This document shows positions 28,573 through 37,742 of a DNA stretch of 64,000 nt, one piece after another. The DNA is from Planctomycetota bacterium (GTDB lineage Bacteria; Planctomycetota; UBA1135; UBA2386): positions 40,493-104,492 of the forward strand of contig JADLFX010000034.1 of the NCBI GenBank assembly GCA_020849665.1, read 5' to 3'. Numbering within the stretch: position 1 is the stretch's first letter; every line of letters begins with the position of its first letter. The notes beneath the pieces are model-generated. The model was given only the letters and a program-made list of their open reading frames with translations. It was not told the origin of the DNA and did not search any database. The translations under genes were made by a program, and so were the position numbers.

Positions 28573-30140
28573 GAGAGGGACCTCAGCGAACGGCCGGTGA
28601 GCAGGATGGTCAGCAGCGCCGGCAGGGCACCGAGCAGGAGGAGCATCAACGCGAGGGCGCCGCCGACGTCCTCGCCGCCGAAGTGCACCACGTTCGAGAG
28701 GCGCCGCACGATCGTGCTGTTGCCCTCGGGCAGGACCACGGCGAGGTCCAGCTCGCGCAGGCCGAGGACGAAGCCGAGGCAAGCCACGGCCCAGAGCCCC
28801 GGCAGCAGCAGCGGCACGTGCAGCCACGCGGCGCGCGCCAGCGGCGCGCGGCCGGTCAACCACCCCGCCTCCTCGACCTCGCGCGGGATGCGGCGGCAGA
28901 GGCTGGAGAGTCCGAGCACGGCGAAGGGCAGGAAGCGCGCGGCGTAGCCGCACACCACCATGGCCGGACCGTCGTAGAACCCGCCGGTGAGCGGTCGGTT
29001 GTAGAGGCGCACGAGGCCGATCCCCAGCAGGACCGCTGGCACGGTGAGCGGCACGGCGGCCAGCAGGTCCAGCCAGGCGGCGCGGCGTGCGGCGGCGCGC
29101 GCGAGGGGCAAGGCCACGACGGCCAGGACCAGGGCGGTGGCGGCGGCCATCGCGAGCGTGGCGAGCAGATCGTCGCCGGCCTGCTGCACGGCGTTGCGCG
29201 CACTCTGCACGAAGGTGTCGACGCTCATCGGCACGTTGCGCTGGGTCGAGCCCGCGGCCCAGCGAGCCATCACCACGACCGGCATCAGCACGCCGAGTCC
29301 CAGATAGAGGAGCGGCAGCAGCAGGGCCGGCCAGCGCCATCGTCCGAGCGCGAACACCGGGAGCGCCACGAGGTCGCCGCGCAGCGTGGTGCGCGCGCGC
29401 TGGCGCAGCCCCAGGAAGAGCGCGAGGCCGAGCACCAGCACCAGGGGCAGCGAGGCGACGACGGCGTTGGTGGCCGCCGAGTCCGCGCCGAGCTGCGCGC
29501 GCAGGTTCCAGCGGAAGAAGATCCCCTCGGCGTAGGTGAGCCAGTTCTTGCCCTTGACGCTGAGGAACTCCGGCACGCCGTGCTCGGCCAGCACGAAGAG
29601 GAATGCGAAGAGCGCGCCCGCGCACAGCTCGGGCAGCGCGAGGCGCGCGACCAGCCGCTCGGCCGCGCAGCGGCCGCGGTGCAGGAGCGCGGCCTCGGCG
29701 AGGCGACCGTCGATCGCGCGCAGGCCGCGGGCGAAGAGCACCGCCACGAACGGCGCGTAGCTGACGCCGAGCAGGAATGCGCAGGGCCAGAACCCGGTGG
29801 CCGGCAGCCAGTCGGCGTAGCCCATGGCCAGGAGGATCGGCGGCATCGCCAGCGGGGCGATCCCCAGAGGCGCGAGCCAGCGCGCGCCGGGCAGATCGGT
29901 GCGCACGGTCAGCCAGGCGTGGCCACCCCCCAGGAGCGCCGCGACGCCCGTCGCGGACAGGCCGAGCTGCAGCGAGCGGAACATCTGGGTGCGGTCGGCC
30001 TCGCTGGCGAGCAGCCCGCGCCAGGCGGCCAGCGAGACACCCTGCTCCGTCCAGAGCGTGCCGGCGTACATCGCCAGGATCGGCGCGATGCCGAAGGCGA
30101 GCAGGAAGAGCCCGGCCACGACCAGGGGCACGCGGGTCAT
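28569..30140 (-). CDS. ABC transporter permease, two fused halves (FbpB-type)
   Basis: 523 residues with about twelve hydrophobic segments arranged as two similar halves, the organisation of FbpB/SfuB-like iron permeases in which one chain forms the whole channel. Each half contains an EAA-like cytoplasmic loop, for example 'LAEAALLHRGRCAAERL' and 'EVEEAGWLTGRAPLARAAW'. It would accept substrate from the lipoprotein encoded upstream and is driven by the ATPase whose GTG overlaps its stop. The 104-base gap to the binding-protein gene contains no evident terminator. Confidence 0.9.
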   Translation of the reverse strand: MTRVPLVVAGLFLLAFGIAPILAMYAGTLWTEQGVSLAAWRGLLASEADRTQMFRSLQLGLSATGVAALLGGGHAWLTVRTDLPGARWLAPLGIAPLAMPPILLAMGYADWLPATGFWPCAFLLGVSYAPFVAVLFARGLRAIDGRLAEAALLHRGRCAAERLVARLALPELCAGALFAFLFVLAEHGVPEFLSVKGKNWLTYAEGIFFRWNLRAQLGADSAATNAVVASLPLVLVLGLALFLGLRQRARTTLRGDLVALPVFALGRWRWPALLLPLLYLGLGVLMPVVVMARWAAGSTQRNVPMSVDTFVQSARNAVQQAGDDLLATLAMAAATALVLAVVALPLARAAARRAAWLDLLAAVPLTVPAVLLGIGLVRLYNRPLTGGFYDGPAMVVCGYAARFLPFAVLGLSSLCRRIPREVEEAGWLTGRAPLARAAWLHVPLLLPGLWAVACLGFVLGLRELDLAVVLPEGNSTIVRRLSNVVHFGGEDVGGALALMLLLLGALPALLTILLTGRSLRSLS

Positions 30141-30244
30141 GGGTCAGCGCCGCGGCGGCGCGGGTTGCCGGTGCCTGATTCCGGCCGCCCGCCGGGTGGC
30201 GGCCGTGGCGGCGCGGCGCACGAGTCCGGAGCTGAGCCGCGCGC

Positions 30245-31264
30245 TCACTTGCCGAACCGCTCGTGCATGGCCTTGGCGAACGCGTCGAGGGACGTGGCCA
30301 CCTTGCCCGCGTCCCAGTCCATCCACTTCAGGGTCGCGGTGGCGGGGAGTCCCTCGGGCCCCTTCACCCCGCTGCGCACCGGGATCTGCGCCGCCTTCGA
30401 CGCGGCCAGGAGCGCCTCCACCTCGGTCGAGAGGATGAAGTCGACGAGCTTGCGGGCGTTGTCCGGCTTCGGCCCGTTCGCGATCAGGCCCACGGAGTTC
30501 GGGATCAGCATCGTGCCGAGGCCGCCCTCGCCCTGGTCGGGGAACACCACGGCCACGGGATGGCCCTTGGTCTTGGCCACGTGGAAGTCGTCGGTGTCCG
30601 TGAACGCGAACGCCAGCCGTCCCTCGGCGACCGCGCGCATGGTCGCGCCGTTGCTCTGCAGCAGCTCCACGTCGTTGGCCTTCAGGCCGGCGAGGAAGGC
30701 CTGGAACTCCTGACCGCCCAACGCCTGCGCCAGGGCCGCGAAGTGGGTGAGCGTGGTGCCGGTGAGCGGGCGGGCCACGCCGCAGCGGCCCTTCCAGCGC
30801 GGGTCGAGGAGGTCGCGGTAGCTCTTGGGGTGCTGGGCGGCTTCCGGCACCAGCTGCGTGTTGACGATCAGCACCCGGGCGCGCGCGGCGAACGCGGTCC
30901 ACCGGTCCTTGGGATCGCGGAAGCGGTCGGGCACCTCCTGCGCGGACGGCGAGCGGTACGGCGCGAGCAGCCCCGAGTCGGCCAGGCGCACGGTGTGCGC
31001 GAGTTCGTTGTTCCAGAACACATCGGCGCGCGGGCGGGCGCGCTCCTCGAAGAGCGCGTTCGCCAGCCCCACGGTCTTGTTCGCCTCGGTGTCGAAGCGG
31101 GCGTTCACCTTCAGGCCGCTGCGTTCCTCGAAGAGCTTCACCAGGCGCTCGCTGTGCTCCTGGTCCAGCGCCACGTAGAGGGTCACGTCGGGAGCCCGCC
31201 CGCATGCCGGGATGAGCAGGGCGGAAAGGAGGGCCAGGGTCCGGAACGTCATGCGGTCCGTCAT
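30245..31264 (-). CDS. ABC transporter substrate-binding lipoprotein, Fe(3+)-type (FbpA/FutA-like)
   Basis: 339 residues. A lipoprotein signal ends 'LLIPAC' (Cys near residue 21); ATG 31252 is an equally good start. The mature part fits extracellular solute-binding family 1: 'VTLYVALDQEHSERLVKLFE', 'ADVFWNNELAHTVRL', 'LANALFEE', 'LTGTTLTHFAAL' and 'FTDTDDFHVAK', the pattern of ferric-iron binding proteins. Iron is inferred from similarity and no ligand residue was proven. First gene of the - strand operon leading to the permease, ATPase, cytochrome and HEAT lipoprotein. No classical Fur box was seen in the 219-base gap upstream. Confidence 0.85.
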   Translation of the reverse strand: MTDRMTFRTLALLSALLIPACGRAPDVTLYVALDQEHSERLVKLFEERSGLKVNARFDTEANKTVGLANALFEERARPRADVFWNNELAHTVRLADSGLLAPYRSPSAQEVPDRFRDPKDRWTAFAARARVLIVNTQLVPEAAQHPKSYRDLLDPRWKGRCGVARPLTGTTLTHFAALAQALGGQEFQAFLAGLKANDVELLQSNGATMRAVAEGRLAFAFTDTDDFHVAKTKGHPVAVVFPDQGEGGLGTMLIPNSVGLIANGPKPDNARKLVDFILSTEVEALLAASKAAQIPVRSGVKGPEGLPATATLKWMDWDAGKVATSLDAFAKAMHERFGK

Positions 31265-31483
31265 GGCACACACCGTGCCGGGCCCGGGCAAGGCTGGTGG
31301 CGGGGATCCGGCACCCGTCCGGTTACGGCGGCGAAACGAGAAGCGCATGCGTGCGATGCCAACGGCCACGGGCGCCGCCGTGCCGCGCAGGGCTCCGGCG
31401 TGCGTCTGCGGACCATGGCGCAACGCATTCCAGCGCGGCAAGATGCAACGTCCGCCCGATGGCCGGGCGGGATCCCGGATCCC

Positions 31484-32656
31484 ATGACCAAGCTCGCGGA
31501 ACGCATGAACCGTCTCGGCACGGAGACGGCCTTCGAGGTGCTGGCCCGTGCCAAGGCCCTGGCCGCCCAGGGCCGCCACATCATCCACCTGGAGATCGGG
31601 GAGCCGGACTTCGACACGCCGGCCAACGTGATCGACGCCGGCATCCGCGCGCTGCGCAGCGGCCAGACGCACTACGGACCCGCGCCCGGGCTGCCGCAGC
31701 TGCGCGAGGCCGTGGCGCGCTACGTCGCGCGCACCCGGCGGACCCAGGTCTCCGCCGAGCAGGTCCTGGTCACCCCGGGCGGCAAGCCGGTGATGTTCTA
31801 CCTGATGCTCGCCCTGCTGCAGCAGGGCGACGAGGCCGTGTATCCCAATCCCGGCTTCCCGATCTACGAGAGCATGATCCGCTACACCGGCGCCAGGCCG
31901 GTGCCGGCGCGCCTGCACCCCGAGAACGACTTCCGCCTCGACTTCCGCGAGGTGCGGAAGATCGTCAACGACAAGACCCGCCTCCTGATCACCAACTCCC
32001 CGGGCAACCCGTGCGGCAACGCCATGACCCGGGCCGACACCGAGGCCGTGGTGGAGCTGCTGCACGAGCACAAGAACCTGCACGTGCTCAGCGACGAGAT
32101 CTACTCGCGCCTGCTCTACGAGGGGGAGCACTCCTCGCCGCTCTCCTATCCCGAGGTGTCCGATCGCGTGATCGTGCTGGACGGGTTCTCCAAGACCTAC
32201 GCGATGACCGGCTGGCGCCTGGGCTACGGCGTGATGCACCGGGACCTGGTGAAGGCCTGCGCCCAGCTGCAGGTGAACTGCGCCTCGTGCACGGCCAGCT
32301 TCACGCAGCTGGCAGGCGTGGAGGCGCTCGAGGGTCCGCAGGACGCGGTCGAGCACATGTGCGCCGAGTTCCGCCGCCGGCGCGACTACCTGATCGCCGA
32401 GTTGAACCGGATCCCCGGGTTCCGCTGCGTGCGGCCGCACGGCGCGTTCTATGCGTTCCCCGAGATCCGTGGCACGGGTCTCAGCTCGGCGGAGGTGCAG
32501 AACCGGCTGCTCAACGAGGCCGGCGTGGCCACGCTCTCGGGCACCGCGTTCGGTGAACATGGCGAGGGCTTCCTCCGCCTCAGCTACGCCAACTCGATGG
32601 ACAACCTGAAGCTCGCGGTCGAGCGGATCCGCGCTGCGTTCCCCGGTCAGGGATGA
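31484..32656 (+). CDS. Class I/II pyridoxal-phosphate aminotransferase (aspartate/aromatic type)
   Basis: 390 residues. The fold-type I aminotransferase landmarks are present: 'IHLEIGEPDFDTP', 'THYGPAPGLPQLREA', 'YPNPGFPIYESM', 'NSPGNPCG' (variant of the usual NPxG), 'LSDEIYSRLLYEG' and the PLP-lysine motif 'FSKTYAMTGWRLGY' (Lys237), with the carboxylate-binding Arg in 'FLRLSYA'. It transfers amino groups between amino acids and 2-oxo acids; the exact donor is unclear. Its ATGA stop overlaps the threonine aldolase start, so the two are co-translated. Confidence 0.93.
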   Translation: MTKLAERMNRLGTETAFEVLARAKALAAQGRHIIHLEIGEPDFDTPANVIDAGIRALRSGQTHYGPAPGLPQLREAVARYVARTRRTQVSAEQVLVTPGGKPVMFYLMLALLQQGDEAVYPNPGFPIYESMIRYTGARPVPARLHPENDFRLDFREVRKIVNDKTRLLITNSPGNPCGNAMTRADTEAVVELLHEHKNLHVLSDEIYSRLLYEGEHSSPLSYPEVSDRVIVLDGFSKTYAMTGWRLGYGVMHRDLVKACAQLQVNCASCTASFTQLAGVEALEGPQDAVEHMCAEFRRRRDYLIAELNRIPGFRCVRPHGAFYAFPEIRGTGLSSAEVQNRLLNEAGVATLSGTAFGEHGEGFLRLSYANSMDNLKLAVERIRAAFPGQG

Positions 32657-33690
32657 GCGGCTTCGCCGACTTCCGCAGCGACACCGTCACGCGGCCCACC
32701 GCGGCGATGCGCGAGGCGATGGCCGGCGCGGAGGTGGGCGACGACGTGTTCGGCGAGGATCCGACGGTGGCGCAGCTGGAACGCGAGGGCGCCGCGTTCC
32801 TGGGCATGCCGGCGGCGCTCTTCATGCCCTCGGGCACGATGGCCAACCAGGTCGCCGTGCACGTGCACTGCCGGCCCGGCGACGAGCTGATCTGCGAGGC
32901 CAGGAGCCACGTCTACTTCTACGAGGGCGGGGGCGCGGCGCGGCTCTCGGGCGTGCAGGCGCGCACCCAGCCGAAGGACGACGGATTCCTCGAGCCCGAC
33001 GACCTGCCCGGCCTGGTGCGGGCCGACGATCCGCACTTCCCGCGCTCGCGGCTGCTCGTGGTCGAGAACACCCACAACATGGCCGGCGGGCGCGTGCTCT
33101 CGCCCGGGCGCATGACGGCCCTCGTGGCAAAGGCGCGCCAGCTCGGCCTGCTCGTGCACGTGGACGGGGCCCGGCTGGTGAATGCGGCCGTGGCCGCCGC
33201 CGTCGCGCCGGCGGACCTGGTCCGCGGCGTCGACTCGGTGAGCCTCTGCCTCAGCAAGGGGTTGGGCGCGCCGGTCGGCTCGCTGCTGGCCGGCAGCGCG
33301 GAGTTCGTGCGCGCGGCCCGGCGGGCCCGCAAGGCGTTCGGCGGCGGCATGCGGCAGGCCGGGGTGATCGCGGCGGCCGGCCGGATCGCGCTGCGCGAGG
33401 GCCCCGGCCAGCTGGCTCGCGACCACGCGCGGGCACGCGCCCTGGCCGAGGCGTTCGCGGTCCTGCCGGGGGTGCAGGTCGACCCGGCCAGGGTCGAGAC
33501 CAACATCCTGATCGTGGAGCTGACGCGGCACGATCCCGCCGAGCTCGTCGCCCACCTCCGCGCCCGCGGCGTCCTCGCCCTCGTGGTGGGCAGGGGGAGG
33601 GTGCGCTTCGTCACGCATCGCGACCTCGTCGACGAGGACGTCGAGCGCTGTCGCGCCGCCGTGTGCGGCTTCTTCGCCGCGGAGCGCTGA
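32653..33690 (+). CDS. ltaE: Low-specificity L-threonine aldolase family (beta-eliminating lyase)
   Basis: 345 residues, typical size. PLP enzyme expected to cleave L-threonine or allo-threonine to glycine and acetaldehyde. Shown by 'FRSDTVTRPTAAMREAM', 'VGDDVFGEDPTV', 'LFMPSGTMANQVA', the active-site 'HVDGARL' and the PLP lysine in 'LSKGLGAPVGS' (Lys202). Overlaps the aminotransferase by 4 bases, so the pair may act together in glycine/threonine metabolism, which is inference. The C-terminal domain is complete. Confidence 0.93.
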   Translation: MSGFADFRSDTVTRPTAAMREAMAGAEVGDDVFGEDPTVAQLEREGAAFLGMPAALFMPSGTMANQVAVHVHCRPGDELICEARSHVYFYEGGGAARLSGVQARTQPKDDGFLEPDDLPGLVRADDPHFPRSRLLVVENTHNMAGGRVLSPGRMTALVAKARQLGLLVHVDGARLVNAAVAAAVAPADLVRGVDSVSLCLSKGLGAPVGSLLAGSAEFVRAARRARKAFGGGMRQAGVIAAAGRIALREGPGQLARDHARARALAEAFAVLPGVQVDPARVETNILIVELTRHDPAELVAHLRARGVLALVVGRGRVRFVTHRDLVDEDVERCRAAVCGFFAAER

Positions 33691-33778
33691 CGGCCGCCGG
33701 CCTCCCGCCACTGGCTCGTGGAACCCGTCCGCCGAGGCCGGCACACTGCGCCATTCCCGAACGTCGAGCGAGTCCCCC

Positions 33779-35122
33779 GTGAGCATCTACAAGGCCTACG
33801 ACATCCGCGGCACGTACCCCGACCAGATCGACCGCACGATCGCCTACCGGATCGGCGCGGCCTTCGCGAAGTTCCTGGGCGCGAAGCGCCTGGTGGTCGG
33901 GCGGGACATGCGCACCATGGCGCCCGAGATCCAGGACGCGGTCGTCGACGGCATCCTGGATCAGGGCTGCGACGTGCTCGACATCGGACTGGCGTCCACA
34001 CCGTGCGCCTACTACGCGATCGGCAAGCTGCCGTGCGACGGTGGGCTGAACGTGACCGCGTCGCACAATCCGAAGCAGTACATCGGCTTCAAGCTCTGCC
34101 GGGCCGAGGCGCGGCCCCTCTCGTCCGACTACGGCATCCGGGACATCGAGAAGCTGGCCACCGGCCCGGAGCTCCCCAAGGCGGCGCGCCGCGGCAAGCG
34201 CGACCAGGTGAACGTGAAGGACGACTTCGTCCGGCACATCGCGGCGTTCGCCAAGGGCATCCGGCCGATGACCATCGCCGTGGACTACGCCAACGGCATG
34301 GGCGCGTACGAGGCGCCCGCGGTGTTCGCCGCGATTCCGCAGCTGAAGGTGATCCCGCTCTACCAGGAGCTCGACGGCACCTTCCCCAACCACGAGGCCA
34401 ATCCGCTGCACGAGCCCAACCTCGACCCGTTGCGTGCGGTCGTGCGCGAGCACAAGGCCGCCCTGGGCCTGGCGTTCGACGGCGACGCCGACCGCTGCGC
34501 ATTCGTGGACGAGGACGGGCGCACCGTGCTGGCCGACCTGATCACCGTGATCCTCGCGCGCGGGTTCCTGGAGCGGCATCCGGGCAAGGGCGTGATCTAC
34601 GACCTGCGCTCGTCCAAGGTGGTGCCCGAGGAGATCCGCAAGCTGGGCGGCCGGCCGGTGCGCGAGCGGGTCGGACATTCGTTCATGAAGGAGACCATGC
34701 GCCGCGAGGACTGCATCGGCGGCGGCGAGCTGTCCGGGCACTTCTACTTCGCGGAGAACTACTTCACCGACTGCGGCGTGCTGGCGGCGATCCTGGTCCT
34801 GAACCAGCTGTCGAAGGAGGGCAAGTCGCTCAAGCAGGCCGCCGACCCGCTGCGCCGCTACTTCGGCACCGGCGAGATCAACTTCAAGGTCGAGGACAAG
34901 AACGCGCGGATGCGGCGCGTCGAGCAGGCCTACCCGGACGCCAGGATCGACCACCTCGACGGCGTCACCGTGACCTATCCGGACTGGTGGGTGAACGTGC
35001 GCCCCTCGAACACCGAGCCGCTCCTCCGCATGTGCCTGGAGGCCGACACCAGGGAGCTCATGGAGCAGAAGCGGCGCGAGCTCTACGGAATCCTGGGCAC
35101 TCCGGTGACCGGAGGGCACTGA
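33779..35122 (+). CDS. Phosphomannomutase / phosphoglucomutase
   Basis: 447 residues from GTG 33779. An alpha-D-phosphohexomutase that interconverts hexose 6-phosphate and 1-phosphate, feeding nucleotide-sugar and envelope polysaccharide synthesis. All four loops are present: phosphoserine loop 'TASHNP' (Ser95), metal loop 'FDGDADRC', sugar loop 'GGELSGHFYF' and phosphate loop 'RPSNTEPLLR'. The opening 'IYKAYDIRGTYPDQI' is typical of the ManB/AlgC branch. It is not in an evident operon; an 88-base gap separates it from the aldolase. Confidence 0.94.
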   Translation: MSIYKAYDIRGTYPDQIDRTIAYRIGAAFAKFLGAKRLVVGRDMRTMAPEIQDAVVDGILDQGCDVLDIGLASTPCAYYAIGKLPCDGGLNVTASHNPKQYIGFKLCRAEARPLSSDYGIRDIEKLATGPELPKAARRGKRDQVNVKDDFVRHIAAFAKGIRPMTIAVDYANGMGAYEAPAVFAAIPQLKVIPLYQELDGTFPNHEANPLHEPNLDPLRAVVREHKAALGLAFDGDADRCAFVDEDGRTVLADLITVILARGFLERHPGKGVIYDLRSSKVVPEEIRKLGGRPVRERVGHSFMKETMRREDCIGGGELSGHFYFAENYFTDCGVLAAILVLNQLSKEGKSLKQAADPLRRYFGTGEINFKVEDKNARMRRVEQAYPDARIDHLDGVTVTYPDWWVNVRPSNTEPLLRMCLEADTRELMEQKRRELYGILGTPVTGGH

Positions 35123-35240
35123 GCTCCTACTGCGACCCGCAGCGGTCCCACGGCACCCAGCCGCCGCACGAGCCCGCGGGGGGCATCCTGCCCGGCCGCA
35201 GGCCAACCGTTCCGCGGCAGTGACACAAGGTCCACTCCCC

Positions 35241-35271
35241 GGGCCGGCCCAGGTCCCGAAGTGGCCGGCCC
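35241..35271 (+). other. Strong GC hairpin between the phosphohexomutase and the next gene
   Basis: GGGCCGGCC (35241-35249) pairs perfectly with GGCCGGCCC (35263-35271) with a 13-base loop. There is no T run. It could stabilise the 3' end of the mutase mRNA or lie in the leader of the next gene. Confidence 0.4.
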
Positions 35272-35323
35272 GCGGATTGCATCGGGACCGAGATCGCATC
35301 CCTGTCGGTCCCATGAGGTTCGC

Positions 35324-36745
35324 ATGATCCGCGCTCGCTCCCACGCCCTCCTGCTCGTGGCGCTCGCCGCCCTCCTTCCAGCCCAGGCCCCGGAGTTCCG
35401 GGCCACCCCTGCCGTGCTCCCCGGCGGTCGCCTCGACCTCGCGGTCCTCGGGGCGCCCAACCAGCCGTACGTCCTCCTGGCCGATGCCGACGGCGGCCCC
35501 GTGCGGGCCCTCGGTCAGACCCTCTTCCTCGGGCTCACCCCGGCCTGCACGGCCTTCGACTCCGGAGTCCTGGGGCCGCTGGGCCTGGTCCAGCGCGCGA
35601 TCCCGGTGCCCGCCAGCGTCGCCGGCGGGTCGACCTTCTACCTCCAGGCGGTGGTGGTCGATCCGGCGGCGCCCTCCGGGCTGCGCGTGTCGGACGGCGA
35701 GTCGACGATCGTCCGACGGCAGCCGCGTGGGATTGTCGGTGACCTGCTCGATCCCGTGCTCGAGGGCTACACGGGCACCTTCGATCGGCAGGTGCGCGGA
35801 CGCCTCCAGGCCATGCCCGGGACGACACGTGTGCAGCGTGTCCTGCCCGCGGGCGGGGTGCCCTTCGGGCAGCCGGTGTCCGGACCCCTGGCTCCGCACG
35901 GCGTGCGCATCCAGATGGTGTATCGGGCTGCAGACCTGGGAGCGAACGGGCTGCCCGAGGAACTCGTGGCGATCCGCTGGCTGCCCTTCGGTGCGGTCTC
36001 CGACGACGTGTACGGGCGCCTGCAGCTCAGCGTCTCGCATTCGACGGTCGTACCCGACTACACGATCGATCCCTGGTCGGCCCTGCCCATGTACCCGAAC
36101 TCGGGTCTCGGTCCGCAATTCGCCGCCAACGTGAAGCCGCTGGAGGTGCCGACGGTGGTGCACGACGGCCAGTACGCGATCCGCGCGTCCGACCGGCGGG
36201 CGGACGGGTTCATGCCGTACCCGATGAACCGCGACGCGTTCTTCTACAACGGGTTCGACAGCCTGCTCCTGGACTTCCGCATGGTGCCGGATTCGCGCAC
36301 GCGGGGGGTGAACGGCCAGCAGGTCCACCTGATGGTGATGAGCTCGCCCGATCCCAACTCGCGTGTGTACGCCGCGGGCGCTGCCGGCGCGCCTCTCGAC
36401 CCGTTCGCCGTGACCACGGCGCAGCGCGGCGACAACTCGCTCCACGAGATCCAGCTGGAGTTCGCGCAGCGGCGCAGCGCGGCCCTCACTCCCTGGATGG
36501 ACTCCGGCCTCCCCGCCCCGAACTACGACCCCGCGATCGTCGCATCGAGCGTGCCGGCCGGCGCGTCGATCGGCATCGAGTACCGGGGCGCGGACACGGC
36601 GCAGGGCGCCAACCCCACGCCCTGGTCGACCATCAGCTGGATGGCCGCGGGCAAGCGCTATCTGCAGCTGCGCTTCCTCTTCGTGTCAGGGACTGCCGCA
36701 GGGGCAATGCCATCCGTGGACGGCTTCCTGGTTCCGGTGCGCTAG
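35324..36745 (+). CDS. Secreted protein of unknown function
   Basis: 473 residues with a clear Sec signal peptide (about 1-22, 'HALLLVALAALLPAQA'). The mature part is rich in beta-strand-like alternation and contains no recognised catalytic motif. An N-terminal block (about 25-130, 'VLPGGRLDLAVLGAPNQPYVLL' region) resembles the beta-sandwich that precedes many exported proteins. The central part has several Asn/Pro/Tyr-rich loops and the protein ends 'VDGFLVPVR'. ATG 35324 is chosen because it directly precedes the signal; GTG 35261 would place 21 residues before it. It stands alone on its strand, between the mutase gene and the convergent DUF2950 gene. Confidence 0.72.
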   Translation: MIRARSHALLLVALAALLPAQAPEFRATPAVLPGGRLDLAVLGAPNQPYVLLADADGGPVRALGQTLFLGLTPACTAFDSGVLGPLGLVQRAIPVPASVAGGSTFYLQAVVVDPAAPSGLRVSDGESTIVRRQPRGIVGDLLDPVLEGYTGTFDRQVRGRLQAMPGTTRVQRVLPAGGVPFGQPVSGPLAPHGVRIQMVYRAADLGANGLPEELVAIRWLPFGAVSDDVYGRLQLSVSHSTVVPDYTIDPWSALPMYPNSGLGPQFAANVKPLEVPTVVHDGQYAIRASDRRADGFMPYPMNRDAFFYNGFDSLLLDFRMVPDSRTRGVNGQQVHLMVMSSPDPNSRVYAAGAAGAPLDPFAVTTAQRGDNSLHEIQLEFAQRRSAALTPWMDSGLPAPNYDPAIVASSVPAGASIGIEYRGADTAQGANPTPWSTISWMAAGKRYLQLRFLFVSGTAAGAMPSVDGFLVPVR

Positions 36746-36814
36746 GCTCCTGCGGCACGGCCGTGGTTCGCCCACGGCCGCGGGCGTCCATGGGCGCGGG
36801 CGCGCAGCCGGGGT

Positions 36815-37726
36815 TCAATCGCGCGTGGGCGTCCAGGACAGGTCGGGGTCGTAGACCGTGACGGCTGCAGCCAGCTGCTCGGTGTCCGGCCCCAGGTCCT
36901 TCTGGAACACGATCCCCTGCGCGTTGACCAGGAAGGTCATCACGCCTGAGTTGCCGTGCGATGCAGGCCAGGCGAGGACGGCGAAGCCTCCAGTCATCCG
37001 CCCGCTCGCATCGAGGTAGCTGCGTGCGCCGCCCGGCGCGCTCGCACCCTGCCCGGTCAGCATGCGGAAGTAGTAGCCGTGGTAGGGTGCCTGCCGGGAG
37101 TCCGGACGGGCGTAGCCTTCCCGGAACGCCTCCGCGACCCACGGGCCCATCGGGCTCTGCTGCGAACCCTCGGCGGCGGGCCAGTAGAGCCCGTCGTGCC
37201 TGCCCGCGCTGCTCCAGAGCCTGCGCGCGAACGCCGGTGGCTGGCCATCGCGCGATTCGGCCGCGTACTCGCGCTGCGCGTCCACCAGGGCGCGCAGCGT
37301 CTCGATCGTCGACAGCTCGTTGCGGCCGATGCGACGGCTCAGGATCTCGTCCCTGCCGGCCTCCACGTCGAAGGCCCAGCGCCCCTCCTGGGCGACCAGG
37401 GGGATGGGCAGCTCCCAGCCGTCGCTGCCGAGGAGTGCCACCTTGCGCCCGGTTCCTGCGTCGGCGAATGCGACCTTCTGGCGGATCAGTTCGCGTACGG
37501 CCTCGATGTCCTCCCGATCGGCCACCTCGTCGCCGGAGCGGAGCATGTCGAATCCCCCGGGGCCGAGGAGGCGATCCGCGAGGTCGGGATCGTCGCTGGC
37601 GTCCAGCAGGGCACGCACCGCCTCGTCGGGCGAGGCGAAGGTCACCGGATCGGCCGACGCACAGCCCGCCGCCAGCAGCGCCAGGAGGGGGAGGGTGATG
37701 GTGAGCGATGGTTCCTTGGTGTTCAT
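36815..37726 (-). CDS. DUF2950 family lipoprotein
   Basis: 303 residues with a lipoprotein signal ending 'LLAAGC' (Cys near residue 22). It matches DUF2950 in order: 'TFASPDEAVRALLDASDD', 'IGRNELSTIETLRALVDAQREYA', 'GLYWPAAEGSQQSPMGPWVAEA', 'YHGYYFRMLTGQG' and 'FAVLAWPASHGNSGVMTFLVN'. Function is not established. GGAGGAG just before the ATG gives a good ribosome site. It lies 16 bases after the DUF3300 gene, the classic DUF3300-DUF2950 pairing, so the two probably work together in the envelope. Confidence 0.93.
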   Translation of the reverse strand: MNTKEPSLTITLPLLALLAAGCASADPVTFASPDEAVRALLDASDDPDLADRLLGPGGFDMLRSGDEVADREDIEAVRELIRQKVAFADAGTGRKVALLGSDGWELPIPLVAQEGRWAFDVEAGRDEILSRRIGRNELSTIETLRALVDAQREYAAESRDGQPPAFARRLWSSAGRHDGLYWPAAEGSQQSPMGPWVAEAFREGYARPDSRQAPYHGYYFRMLTGQGASAPGGARSYLDASGRMTGGFAVLAWPASHGNSGVMTFLVNAQGIVFQKDLGPDTEQLAAAVTVYDPDLSWTPTRD

Positions 37727-37742
37727 GGGGCTCCTCCCGGGT

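Noticed and set aside
31265..31483. Fur-box search in the gap upstream of the iron-type binding protein
   Set aside because: No sequence close to the AT-rich Fur consensus was found by eye.
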